From: Deltaproteobacteria bacterium UBA5756
Lineage (GTDB): Bacteria > Desulfobacterota > Syntrophorhabdia > Syntrophorhabdales > Syntrophorhabdaceae
Reading direction: 5' to 3'
DNA length: 17,915 nt
NCBI GenBank assembly: GCA_002418985.1
Contig: DIFE01000008.1
Span: 19,848 to 37,762 of the forward strand
The notes below the pieces were generated by a model. The model was not told the DNA's origin, did no database searches, and saw only the letters and a list, made by a program, of their open reading frames with translations. This document shows, one piece after another, positions 8,550 through 16,185 of the stretch (the first letter of the stretch is position 1; each line of letters opens with the position of its first letter). The translations under genes were made by a program, and so were the position numbers.

Positions 8550-9908
8550 TTACGCCTTGCCCAATGTCTCCGTAATAAGGTCCGACAGTGACGGAAAGAT
8601 ATGCATCGCATCCGCGATAAACCGATAATCCCCTTTTTGCGTAAAGACATTCACGACTTCCTGGATCAGGATGGACGCGTCCGGGCCGATAATATGAAAA
8701 CCAAGTATCCGCCCCGTTTTCCTCTCAATTACCGCCTTCGCGAAACCCGCTTCGACTTTCCTTACATCGCCCTGAACCGTGTCGGCATACGATGCCTTCC
8801 CGACAATTATGTCATGGTCTTTCGCCGCCCGTGATTCAGTAAGCCCTATCGATGCGATCTGGGGTTCGGTAAAAACGGCGTGCGGCACGGCTGCGAAATC
8901 CATTGCTTCCTTACTTTCATTGAAGGCGTTGTGCCAGGCTATCTCCACTTCTTTATCGGCGGCGTGCGTGAACATGCCTTTGCCGGTTGCGTCGCCAAGT
9001 GCCATTATCCCGGCCTTGCTTGTCTGAAGAAATTCATCTACCTCGATAAACCCGTTTTGCGTCAGGCGCACGCCCGTATGGTCAGGTTTCAGCCGGTCCG
9101 CATTCGATTTCCTGCCGGTTGCCACAAGTACCTGCTGCCCCATGATCAGCTTTTCTGCTTTCGTCGCCCGGTCCCGTACGGTCAGAGCGCAGCCGCCACC
9201 GTTTCTCGTGATTGAGATCGCCTCGTGTCCCGTATATATCTTCATCCTTTTTTCGAGAGATTCCTTGAGTAATCGAGAGATCTCCGGTTCTTCGAACGCA
9301 ACAAGATCATTAAAATATTCAACGACAGATACCTCGCTGCCCATCGCCGCAAAGAAATGCGCATACTCGACACCGATATAACTTCCTCCGATGATGATCA
9401 GGCTTTTCGGCAGCTCCGTCAGGGCAAGGACCGATTCATTGGTCAAATAACCGGTTTCGTTTAATCCCTTAATGGGGGGAATTGCCGGCCGTGCCCCCGT
9501 TGCGATGAAAATGTTCCTCCCCCGGATCTTTTCACTGCCTGCCGCCAACGTATGGTCCTCAATGAACTGACCCTCTTCCTCATAGTAGTCCAGACCCTCC
9601 GATCCTTTAAGGTCCTGCCGGATCGAATCCGCGGTTGTACGTACGGCGTTTCTCATATTCCCCATAATTCCCGGAAAATCTATCGAATCAATCCTGGCGT
9701 TTATACCGAATTTTGGGGCCTGCTCGATAAACCGCACCATGTCGGCGGCATAGATCAGAGTCTTTGAAGGGACGCAGCCAACATTGATGCATGTCCCGCC
9801 GGGATAGTCCTTTGCCACAAGGGCAACCTTCATATTCGCGGAGAGCGCCCGGTACGCAAGGCTCAATCCGGCACCGGAGCCGACGACCACAACGTCGTAT
9901 TCTTTCAT
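8550..9908 (-). CDS. FAD/NAD(P)-dependent disulfide oxidoreductase, mercuric-reductase/lipoamide-dehydrogenase-like
   Basis: A 452-residue cytosolic flavoprotein of the class I pyridine nucleotide-disulfide oxidoreductases. It has an N-terminal FAD-binding GSGAGLS, the redox disulfide CINVGCVPSK (Cys40/Cys45), an ATGARP block, a second dinucleotide fold GGSYIGVEYA ending in an acidic VVE that favours NADH, the FAD loop ALGDATG, and a C-terminal dimerisation domain. Two departures are clear. The Glu that normally precedes the redox motif (VEKGxxGGTC) is Ala (VAKDYPGGTC). The C-terminal His-Glu dyad (HPTxxE) reads Phe438-Pro...Asp443 (HIFPSLSD). It lacks both the vicinal C-terminal cysteines and the N-terminal HMA domain of true mercuric reductase, so the substrate is unknown. 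The ribosome site GGGAGG sits seven bases before the ATG. The next gene downstream is the selenoperoxiredoxin, which it might serve. Confidence 0.88.
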   Translation of the reverse strand: MKEYDVVVVGSGAGLSLAYRALSANMKVALVAKDYPGGTCINVGCVPSKTLIYAADMVRFIEQAPKFGINARIDSIDFPGIMGNMRNAVRTTADSIRQDLKGSEGLDYYEEEGQFIEDHTLAAGSEKIRGRNIFIATGARPAIPPIKGLNETGYLTNESVLALTELPKSLIIIGGSYIGVEYAHFFAAMGSEVSVVEYFNDLVAFEEPEISRLLKESLEKRMKIYTGHEAISITRNGGGCALTVRDRATKAEKLIMGQQVLVATGRKSNADRLKPDHTGVRLTQNGFIEVDEFLQTSKAGIMALGDATGKGMFTHAADKEVEIAWHNAFNESKEAMDFAAVPHAVFTEPQIASIGLTESRAAKDHDIIVGKASYADTVQGDVRKVEAGFAKAVIERKTGRILGFHIIGPDASILIQEVVNVFTQKGDYRFIADAMHIFPSLSDLITETLGKA

Positions 9909-10065
9909 TTTCTATCCTCCCCTCATTATCAAGCCACACAGACCAACTTATTGCATCCTAAGCATCCAGGCGGGAGTTTGAAAGTTTCACTTGCACAAAC
10001 TGGTGGAATATCCGCACCCGTGCCCGCTCTTCACCTGGCGGAAGAAAACAGAACAATAGAGGGAG

Positions 10066-10464
10066 TCAGCGTCCGCTGTTTATTAGCGAAACCTGATCAT
10101 TCAGGGTCCAAAAATCATACAGGTAGCCTATGCCGAAGATCCCACCCGAAAGCAGGTAAACAATCCCCGTAAACCACTTTCCCATGTAGAAACGGTGTAT
10201 GCCGAACAATCCCAGAAATGTCAGCAGGATCCATGCTACCGTGTAGTCAAGATTGCCGCTGCGATACCTGAAATCCGCCTGACGGTCCATGGAGGGGATG
10301 AGAAAAAAATCAACGATCCAGCCGACGAACAGGAGTCCCAGAGTAAAGAACCAGATCGTTCCCGTAACAGGTTTGCCATAGTAGAACCGGTGGGAGCCCG
10401 TGAAACCGAATATCCACAGTATGTAACCGATCGATTTAAGATGAGTGTCGTTTCGATGGCTCAT
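10066..10464 (-). CDS. Membrane protein with two TM2 domains
   Basis: A 132-residue inner-membrane protein made of two similar halves, each a TM2 domain of two helices joined by a short turn: first FGFTGSHRFYYGK...GWIVDFFLI, then LGLFGIHRFYMGK...GYLYDFWTL. The repeated HRFYxGK element is the family hallmark. TM2 proteins have no settled biochemical role in bacteria. ATG 10464 was chosen because GGAGGAG lies just upstream; an ATG at 10488 has no such site. The gene follows the branching enzyme by 83 bases on the same strand, suggesting co-transcription. The family is clear, the function unknown. Confidence 0.85.
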   Translation of the reverse strand: MSHRNDTHLKSIGYILWIFGFTGSHRFYYGKPVTGTIWFFTLGLLFVGWIVDFFLIPSMDRQADFRYRSGNLDYTVAWILLTFLGLFGIHRFYMGKWFTGIVYLLSGGIFGIGYLYDFWTLNDQVSLINSGR

Positions 10465-10547
10465 GAGCGTCTCCTCCAGAACCAGCAATATTCTGCAGCG
10501 CTTTTGTGCATCGGCTCGTCATATTCCTGGCGACAAGGGACCGGAGC

Positions 10548-12365
10548 TTATTCATCCTGAGAGAAGATCACCACCGTGTATGGCCCGATACTGATTTCGC
10601 CCGAACAGGACTGCCCATCGGCTCCTTCCTCGCCGGCTTCGACATCGGGCGTTGGATGATTGTAGAAATTTGAGTCGTAGTTGCTGGAGTCGCTGTTAAA
10701 CCGGGTTTTCCACAATCCGGCACGGGGAAAACCGATCACATAGCGATCACGGTTTTCATTCGTCATGTTAACCACCACGACGACGCTATCGCCCGGGCCT
10801 TCTTTGTCCCAGCGGTGAAGGGCGATGAGCTTGGCCCCATCGTCAACATGATAGATAAGGAGGTTTTGACCGCACAACCCCCGCGTCTTTCCCGACAGAT
10901 TGCGCCGGAGGGCAATAAGGTCCCGATACATCCTCAGAATACCACTCTCTTCTTCAACTTTAGACCAATCGATGGGGTCTTTATCCTGAAACCAGCGATC
11001 TTCCAGAAGCTCCTGCCCTTGAAAGATCATCGGGATGCCTGGCGCAGCGAGAACAAGTGCACCGGCCAAAGTGGAGCGCTTCTTTGAAAACCAGCTGTCC
11101 ACTCTTCCTGGCCAGATTTCCTCCGGGACCCGGGCCCGGCCATTGGCAACCTCATCGTGCGACTCGGTATAGATGACCCGCTCAAAGGCGTCTGTCTCGT
11201 AGCGATGCTCGATCGCTCTACAAACCGCCCCCAGATCGCGCAGTCTGTCTTCCCGGGAGATGACGGCCTGACGAACAGGGTGAACAAATTCGCTGTCCCA
11301 CTGCGCGCTGAAGCCTGCGCCGCCTGCCCCCTTGTCCTTGTTGACCCACACGTTGTTCTTCAAATCTTCAGCGATGCTGATCTTGCCGGGAAAACGCTTT
11401 TGGATTTCCTCATTGATCCATTGCATCAAAGACCAGCCTTCGGGAATGTCATTAGCTGGGTTCGTATCATTGCCCTCAATATTCTTGATGTATGTTACGG
11501 CGTCCCAGCGTAGCCCGTCCGCGTGGTACTCCTCGAGCCACATCAGTGCGTTGTCCCGCAGATACTGGCGAACCTCGCCCCTGCCATAGTCGGGGCGTGT
11601 CTCCCCCCAGGGCGTTTGAGACCGGCGGTCCTCGTAAAAGTAGATTCCCCCTTTCTCGTTGTCGCTCCAACCGTCGAACTGCCACAGATCGAGATCAGAG
11701 GGGCCAAAGTGATTGTAAACGACATCTACCACAACGGCAATACCATGCTCGTGGGCCAGCTTCACAAACCGCTTGAAAGCATCGGGCCCACCGTAAATGC
11801 TTGCAACTGCAAAGGGATGAGACGGATTGTAGCCCCAGGAAAAGTCCCCTGAAAACTCCATGACCGGCATCACTTCCACGGCATTGATGCCGAGGCGCTG
11901 AAGATAGGGCAGTTTTTCAATGGCACTCTCCAGTGTACCCGGATGCCCCTTTTCCTTGACGTGAAAGGTACCGACGTGCATCTCGTAAATGACGAGTTCA
12001 TTCCACGAGGCAATTTGAAATTTGCTATCACCCCAATCAAAAGCTTTAGGATCATAGATAATGCCATTGCCGGTTGCATTCGTCACCATTCTCGCATATG
12101 GGTCGATGCGGGAGACGGGGCCCTTGGGACCGTGAATCAAGTATCTGTATTCATCTCCTATTTTTGCCTCTGATACCTCCGCCGACCAGTAACCATTCTC
12201 CTCCTGGACAAGTGGTAATGAGGTCTTGCTCCAGTCATTGAAGGTTCCCGTCACGTACGCCTTTTCAGCATGGGGCGCCCATGCCCGGAACGTTACACCC
12301 TCCGCATGGGGGATAGCCCCCATGCCGGGGTGGTTTTTCGCGGATATGTCTCCTGTCCTGGTCAT
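10548..12365 (-). CDS. GH13 1,4-alpha-glucan branching enzyme-like protein with CBM48
   Basis: A cytosolic glycoside hydrolase family 13 protein of 605 residues. Residues about 20-110 form a CBM48/E-set module (GVTFRAWAPHAEKAYVTGTFNDW). The catalytic barrel has region I DVVYNHFG, nucleophile Asp288 in DGLRWDAV, acid/base Glu333 in ISIAEDL, and Asp404 in ESHDEVANG. A C-terminal all-beta domain ends in PYTVVIFSQDE. The layout fits GlgB, which forms alpha-1,6 branches in glycogen, but region IV is HDEVANG where GlgB has HDEVVHG, and the protein is shorter than E. coli GlgB. A related GH13 activity such as maltooligosyltrehalose hydrolase or an amylase is possible. ATG 12365 has GGAGG five bases upstream; a TTG twelve bases earlier overlaps that site and is unlikely to be used. 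The gene sits between small membrane-protein genes on one strand. Confidence 0.87.
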   Translation of the reverse strand: MTRTGDISAKNHPGMGAIPHAEGVTFRAWAPHAEKAYVTGTFNDWSKTSLPLVQEENGYWSAEVSEAKIGDEYRYLIHGPKGPVSRIDPYARMVTNATGNGIIYDPKAFDWGDSKFQIASWNELVIYEMHVGTFHVKEKGHPGTLESAIEKLPYLQRLGINAVEVMPVMEFSGDFSWGYNPSHPFAVASIYGGPDAFKRFVKLAHEHGIAVVVDVVYNHFGPSDLDLWQFDGWSDNEKGGIYFYEDRRSQTPWGETRPDYGRGEVRQYLRDNALMWLEEYHADGLRWDAVTYIKNIEGNDTNPANDIPEGWSLMQWINEEIQKRFPGKISIAEDLKNNVWVNKDKGAGGAGFSAQWDSEFVHPVRQAVISREDRLRDLGAVCRAIEHRYETDAFERVIYTESHDEVANGRARVPEEIWPGRVDSWFSKKRSTLAGALVLAAPGIPMIFQGQELLEDRWFQDKDPIDWSKVEEESGILRMYRDLIALRRNLSGKTRGLCGQNLLIYHVDDGAKLIALHRWDKEGPGDSVVVVVNMTNENRDRYVIGFPRAGLWKTRFNSDSSNYDSNFYNHPTPDVEAGEEGADGQSCSGEISIGPYTVVIFSQDE

Positions 12366-12397
12366 TTGAACCTCCAAACCGCGCTTTTAAACCACAC

Positions 12398-12538
12398 TCA
12401 CCGCCTCCGGATAAAACCAACTACGAAAACAATAACGGCAATCACCAGCACAATGTGAATGAGTCCCCCCATCGTGTAACTGGTCACCAACCCCAGCAGC
12501 CACAGAATTATCAGTATTACGGCGATCGTCCACAACAT
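12398..12538 (-). CDS. Small DUF5670 (lmo0937-type) membrane protein
   Basis: A 46-residue protein with two hydrophobic helices (MLWTIAVILIILWLLGLVT and LIHIVLVIAVIVFVVGF) and a basic RRR tail. It matches the DUF5670 / lmo0937 family of tiny membrane proteins, which often sit next to stress genes and have no known activity. ATG 12538 is preceded by AAGGAGCAGGATCAC; an upstream in-frame start at 12610 would add a charged, unconserved stretch. It ends 32 bases before the branching-enzyme start, so the two are probably one transcript, with the dyad at 12594-12609 in front. Confidence 0.78.
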   Translation of the reverse strand: MLWTIAVILIILWLLGLVTSYTMGGLIHIVLVIAVIVFVVGFIRRR

Positions 12539-12593
12539 GTGATCCTGCTCCTTTCTTACCCGATTAATGATACGGCAGATACTCCCTGATATC

Positions 12594-12609
12594 TGTCGCG
12601 GAACCGACA
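12594..12609. promoter_or_regulatory. Dyad TGTCG-N6-CGACA upstream of the DUF5670/branching-enzyme genes
   Basis: A perfect inverted repeat of pentamers TGTCG and CGACA with six bases between. It lies 56-71 bases upstream of the DUF5670 start, in the expected promoter region of that transcript. The same pentamers, in the same order, occur in the longer palindrome at 15200-15220. The pentamer-N6-pentamer geometry is that of CRP/FNR-type sites, but the sequence is not a classical CRP or FNR box. Confidence 0.4.
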
Positions 12610-12716
12610 ATTATTCTGTAACTATTCCGTGCTCGAGGGTGTCATCTTTTTTTCCTACGGCCAGCTGAGGGGCATTCGTTAAAAGTAAATGACCTTCTCA
12701 GGCGAGATGCCTTCTC

Positions 12717-15002
12717 TCAAAACCGAATCTGCAAGCCGCCACCGAAACCATAATCGGAGTGCCATTGACCGACGAGAGAGAAAATCTTGTTGATTGTGTA
12801 GGATAGACCGGCAACTCCTTCCCACCTGTCATGGGTATCGTATTCGACCTCCCCAAATAAGCCAAAACGCGGTGTTAATTCAAAAGATCTGCCCAGGTTG
12901 AACCTGGCACCTCCGTCGGTATCAAACCACGCACGAGACTCCAGATTGAGCGGGAGAAGATAACGAAGTCCCAGTATCCCTCGGGTTATGCCTGATTCGT
13001 TCCTCTCACTCAAAACATCGGCGCCGGCAAATACACTGAAAAAGCGATTGATGTAGCGGTCCCACGTGAAAACGATTTCCACACTGGTGTCATCCACATT
13101 GTGCCATCCCGCTTCCCACTCGGCAGTCAGGATATTGCGGGTGTTCGAAAGTGTCAGAAGGCCTCTGGTCATGCTGCTGAGAATATCGGCCTGGCCCCAA
13201 AAATACCATAGATCCTTATAGAGTTGAGACCGGATGGCGGCAAGCTGGGGGCTAAGGGTAAAACCCTCATAATGCACGACGCCGGCCATGCCGGCCTCCA
13301 TGTGGTAGAGCAGGTGACAGTGAAAAAACCAATCGCCGAACTCGTTAGCGTCGAATTCGATGACCGTGGTGGACATGGGGGCGACGTCGACGGTATGTTT
13401 GAGCGGGGCGTGGTCGCCCTGATCGTTGATCACACGGAAAAAATGGCCGTGCAGATGCATAGGATGGTGCATCATGGTGCGGTTGATCATGATAAAGCGT
13501 ACGACCTCGCCTTCGCGAATGCGGATAGAGTCGCTTTCCGAAAGCCGCTTGTTATTGAGAAACCACACATAGCGCTCCATATCTCCATCAAGGGTCAAGC
13601 GGATTTCGCGGATGGGTTTATCCTTTGAAAAGGCAGTATGCGAAACCGACCGCAGTCTGGCATATGGCGTCCATGGGCGACTCGGGTCCATACCATCAAC
13701 TGCCAGGCTTTTGGATGCGCAGACGTCAGCCTCGAGGAGGCCGACACAGGCACCATATTCTTTGTCGATCCGCGAGACCTGTGGTAGGACCGGCATGGAG
13801 TGGGTGCTGTGGTCCATGCCGCCCATTTCCATTTTGGAATGATCTGTGCCGTTATGCATGCCTTCCATGCCGTTCATGCTCATCATTCCGGGTTGGTCGA
13901 ACTTGCCGGCTTCGACATCGCCATCGGGCATGCCCATAGTGCCGGCCGGGGTGAGGGACAAGATTTGTCCCAGGCCGTGATGACCCATGGTGTGATAAAG
14001 GTTCGGCCCCGGCAAATCGGGGGCCGGGTTACGTTCGCCGGAGCCTATCCATACCGATGCATAACCCGAGCCGTCGTGGGCCGTGGCCCGGAATTCATAC
14101 ATGCCGGCGGAGGGGATTTGAACGAGCACATCATAGGTCTCGGCAGCACCAACGAGAAGACGTGTTTCCTTGATCGGCTCCACATCCTGGCCATCCGCGG
14201 AGATGACGGTCATAGGGCCACCGGCAAATTCAAGGTGGAAATAGGTGGTTGAAGAACCATCAATAATGCGCAGCCGCACGGTTTCATCTGGCTCCGCAGG
14301 GAGTATCATCTCAGGCCTGCCGTTAGCGAGGAAGCGGTCATAGGCTACGTCCGCAATATCCATGGCCGGCATGCGCTGGAGTTCTCGCGCGAAATAATCG
14401 CCGAGCATGCCGAGGTGGGCGGCACCAAAAATGCTCTGAGCACTTCCCTTTTTAAGGGCATACCACTCACTGCCGCGTTTGAGTGTTCGACTGACCTCGT
14501 GCGGATTCTCGTCGGTCCAGTCGGACAGCACGACAACATAGTCATGATCCGGCTTCGGGCCATTCTGGAGAGGCTCAATAACGATGGCGCCGTAAACACC
14601 GCTTTGCTGCTGCATGCCGGTGTGGGAATGATACCAGTAGGTCCCGCTCTGGCGGAGGGGAAATTCATACGTAAAGGCGGTACCGGATTCGATGGGCGGA
14701 AAGCTGAGGTACGGAACGCCATCCATGCCGGGAGGCACAAGCACGCCATGCCAGTGGATAGACGTTGTCACATTCATGTTGTTATGAACATGAATACGGG
14801 CGATATCTCCTTCTTTGAACCGTAAAGTGGGGCCAGGGATTCCTCCATTGATTGTCATGCTCTGGACTGATTTACCGGTGAAATTGACCTGCCGCTGGTC
14901 AATCGTAAGGTCGTATGTGACACTTGCTGCCCGAAGAACGTGATGGGTAAGCAGGATGATGATGATCAAGCTTGCAATTGCCGTGGCTCTCATGCGTGAC
15001 AT
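12717..15002 (-). CDS. Multicopper oxidase (CopA-like) fused to a C-terminal outer-membrane-type beta barrel
   Basis: A 761-residue exported protein. A Sec-type signal peptide (basic MSRMR, then SLIIIILLTHHVLRA) has no twin-arginine. Three cupredoxin domains carry all four copper motifs: His83-Trp-His85, His125-Ser-His127, HPMHLHGH (His513/516/518), and HCHLLYHMEAGM with His561, Cys562, His567 and axial Met572 of the type 1 copper. A Met/His-rich loop (MMSMNGMEGMHNG, KMEMGGMDHSTHSM) resembles those of copper-resistance oxidases. From about residue 585 to the end lies a second module with alternating strands rich in aromatic and Gly residues, ending in GGGLQIRF; a terminal Phe is typical of BAM-inserted barrels. 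It may correspond to a shortened CopB, which in other bacteria is a separate neighbouring gene. ATG 15002 is preceded by AAGAGGAG 11 bases away; ATG 15035 is the alternative. The likely role is Cu(I) or phenolic oxidation and copper tolerance. Confidence 0.9.
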   Translation of the reverse strand: MSRMRATAIASLIIIILLTHHVLRAASVTYDLTIDQRQVNFTGKSVQSMTINGGIPGPTLRFKEGDIARIHVHNNMNVTTSIHWHGVLVPPGMDGVPYLSFPPIESGTAFTYEFPLRQSGTYWYHSHTGMQQQSGVYGAIVIEPLQNGPKPDHDYVVVLSDWTDENPHEVSRTLKRGSEWYALKKGSAQSIFGAAHLGMLGDYFARELQRMPAMDIADVAYDRFLANGRPEMILPAEPDETVRLRIIDGSSTTYFHLEFAGGPMTVISADGQDVEPIKETRLLVGAAETYDVLVQIPSAGMYEFRATAHDGSGYASVWIGSGERNPAPDLPGPNLYHTMGHHGLGQILSLTPAGTMGMPDGDVEAGKFDQPGMMSMNGMEGMHNGTDHSKMEMGGMDHSTHSMPVLPQVSRIDKEYGACVGLLEADVCASKSLAVDGMDPSRPWTPYARLRSVSHTAFSKDKPIREIRLTLDGDMERYVWFLNNKRLSESDSIRIREGEVVRFIMINRTMMHHPMHLHGHFFRVINDQGDHAPLKHTVDVAPMSTTVIEFDANEFGDWFFHCHLLYHMEAGMAGVVHYEGFTLSPQLAAIRSQLYKDLWYFWGQADILSSMTRGLLTLSNTRNILTAEWEAGWHNVDDTSVEIVFTWDRYINRFFSVFAGADVLSERNESGITRGILGLRYLLPLNLESRAWFDTDGGARFNLGRSFELTPRFGLFGEVEYDTHDRWEGVAGLSYTINKIFSLVGQWHSDYGFGGGLQIRF

Positions 15003-15190
15003 CGTATCGGGGACTCCTCTTGAGTACCTTTTCATTCCAGATGCTGCTTCGAAACAAACATGAGTAATCTCGTCACGATACATATTTTAATATGACACCT
15101 CAGGTTTCCTCGCAAGGGGCTTCCATTAGACTCTCTTGAAGTACAGGTGGTTAGGGTACCTACCATTTTGGGGACGCTGACAGGATCTGC

Positions 15191-15219
15191 ATTAAACACT
15201 TTGTCGATTTTATCGACAA
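15191..15219 (-). promoter_or_regulatory. Candidate sigma-70 promoter of the multicopper oxidase
   Basis: On the minus strand, TTGTCG (15219-15214, 4 of 6 to consensus) and TTTAAT (15196-15191, 5 of 6) are separated by exactly 17 bases. The -35 hexamer lies inside the palindrome at 15200-15220, so a protein bound there would directly affect this promoter. Confidence 0.45.
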
Positions 15220-15220
15220 A
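15200..15220. promoter_or_regulatory. Perfect 21-bp palindrome, putative operator
   Basis: TTTGTCGAT and ATCGACAAA are 9-bp perfect arms around TTT. It lies in the divergent gap and overlaps the -35 of the candidate oxidase promoter. No T tract follows on either strand, so it is not a terminator. It contains TGTCG and CGACA pentamers, as does the dyad at 12594-12609, but spaced by seven rather than six bases. The cognate regulator is not in the window. Confidence 0.55.
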
Positions 15221-15346
15221 CCCTTCCCGATCTTCCCGGCTGCATGGCCGATGGAGAAACCCCGGAGGAAGCCCTCGCGGACTGAATAACTTGCTGAATC
15301 TGCCGTCAGTGCTTACCGTATGGGAAATGTATAGAAGGAGGTCGCG

Positions 15347-15804
15347 ATGCCAACAGTAATAAAGAAAGGTGATGAAGCCAGGGAGTTTACTCTCCAGGAC
15401 CAACACGATCAAAAGGTTCAATTGTCCGATTTCCGGGGAAAGAAAGTACTCCTCTCGTTTCATCCTCTCGCGTGGACAAGTGTATGTGCTGAACAGATGA
15501 AGGCATTGGAAGCACATAAGAAAACATTCGATACCCTCACAACGCTGTTGCCCTGGGTATAAGCATCGACAGCGTTCCCTGTAAAAACGCCTGGGCTAAA
15601 GAACTTGGCATCAAGGACACAATACTGCTTTCCGATTTCTGGCCCCATGGTATGGTGGCACAGGAGTACGGTATATTCAGAGAAACGAATGGCTTTTCAG
15701 AGCGGGCGAACATTGTTCTCGATGACAGTCACCATGTTATATTCGTCAAGGTTTATCCAATCAAGGAGTTGCCCGACATAGAGGAAATTCTCCGGGTCCT
15801 GTGA
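15347..15804 (+). pseudogene. Peroxiredoxin gene interrupted by a frameshift
   Basis: A peroxiredoxin (AhpC/TSA superfamily, thioredoxin fold) of about 152 residues if restored. The first 64 codons are intact (GDEAREFTLQDQHDQ, SDFRGKKVLLSFHPLAW), with peroxidatic Cys47 in WTSVCAEQM. At about 15536-15541 the frame slips: the current frame ends at TAA 15560, while another frame continues from AACGCT at 15541 with full homology (NAVALGISIDSVPCKNAW, LLSDFWPHG, GFSERANIVLDD, FVKVYPIKELPDIEEIL) to TGA 15802. A two-base insertion (AC in CTCACAACGCT) or a one-base loss explains it. No slippery heptamer is present. The ribosome site AAGGAGGT is excellent and the downstream half has no other lesions, so the break is recent or a sequencing/assembly error. 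The sulfur oxygenase reductase follows on the same strand. Confidence 0.85.
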
Positions 15805-16185
15805 TCCCCTGGCAACGCCATCACTGTAGTGTATTGCGGTGTGAGAGGCGAGATTGATGAGAACGGTTTCTCATAGGATTTCTCACCATACACCTGTGAT
15901 AGAAAGGGCGACACCTGATGTATCAAAATGACCACGTAAGAATGGTGCTTTGTGCGACATACATAACTGCTTGTCGACTGTATAATCGAACAATACACCG
16001 GGTTTCCGGCGCGGATCCACGGCTTCGACCGATGAAGGTATTGGAGGTAGTGAAGCGGAATGGCAACCACCGGTTCCGTTTCCCGCTGCGGCAATTAGCA
16101 ACTCTGGTAGACAAATCAGGACGTCAGTAATGGGAAGAAATGAATGTTTGGCAGGCATGGTTACGCGAAGGAGGAGGTAACGGCT
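15805..16185. other. Leader region upstream of the sulfur oxygenase reductase
   Basis: About 380 bases with no convincing gene. It has a 7-bp perfect hairpin ATGAGAA-CGGT-TTCTCAT at 15857-15874, without a T tract, that could attenuate or protect the upstream message. A consensus -10 TATAAT lies at 15981-15986. A 70-codon open frame at 15918-16130 has no recognisable domain and no good ribosome site, so I do not call it a gene. Confidence 0.5.
15971..15993 (+). promoter_or_regulatory. Candidate -10 element inside an imperfect dyad upstream of the sulfur oxygenase reductase
   Basis: A perfect TATAAT at 15981-15986 is framed by TTGTCGA (15971-15977) and TCGAACAA (15986-15993), an imperfect inverted repeat whose left half matches the TTGTCGAT arm at 15200-15220. 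No good -35 is found 16-18 bases upstream, which would fit an activator-dependent promoter. The leader to ATG 16186 would be about 190 bases. Confidence 0.3.

Larger units (their letters stand above)
15003..15346. other. Divergent control region between the multicopper oxidase and the second peroxiredoxin
   Basis: About 340 bases with no gene. It contains the 21-bp palindrome at 15200-15220, a good leftward promoter at 15191-15219, a weak rightward promoter candidate (TTGCTG 15291-15296, 17 bases, TACCGT 15314-15319), and the strong ribosome site AAGGAGGT just before the peroxiredoxin start at 15347. The leftward leader to the oxidase start would be about 180 bases. Confidence 0.55.

Noticed and set aside
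15200..15220. Intrinsic terminator
   Set aside because: No T tract on either strand, and it lies in a divergent promoter gap where no gene ends.
15530..15562. Programmed ribosomal frameshift in the second peroxiredoxin
   Set aside because: No slippery heptamer, no downstream pseudoknot or internal Shine-Dalgarno that I can see, and no reason for such regulation in this family.
15918..16130. 70-codon plus-strand open frame upstream of the sulfur oxygenase reductase
   Set aside because: No recognisable domain, no strong ribosome site, and odd composition; left as part of the leader region.
16144..16185. Earlier ATG start for the sulfur oxygenase reductase
   Set aside because: The AGGAGGT ribosome site lies between it and ATG 16186, and the added residues have no match in the family.
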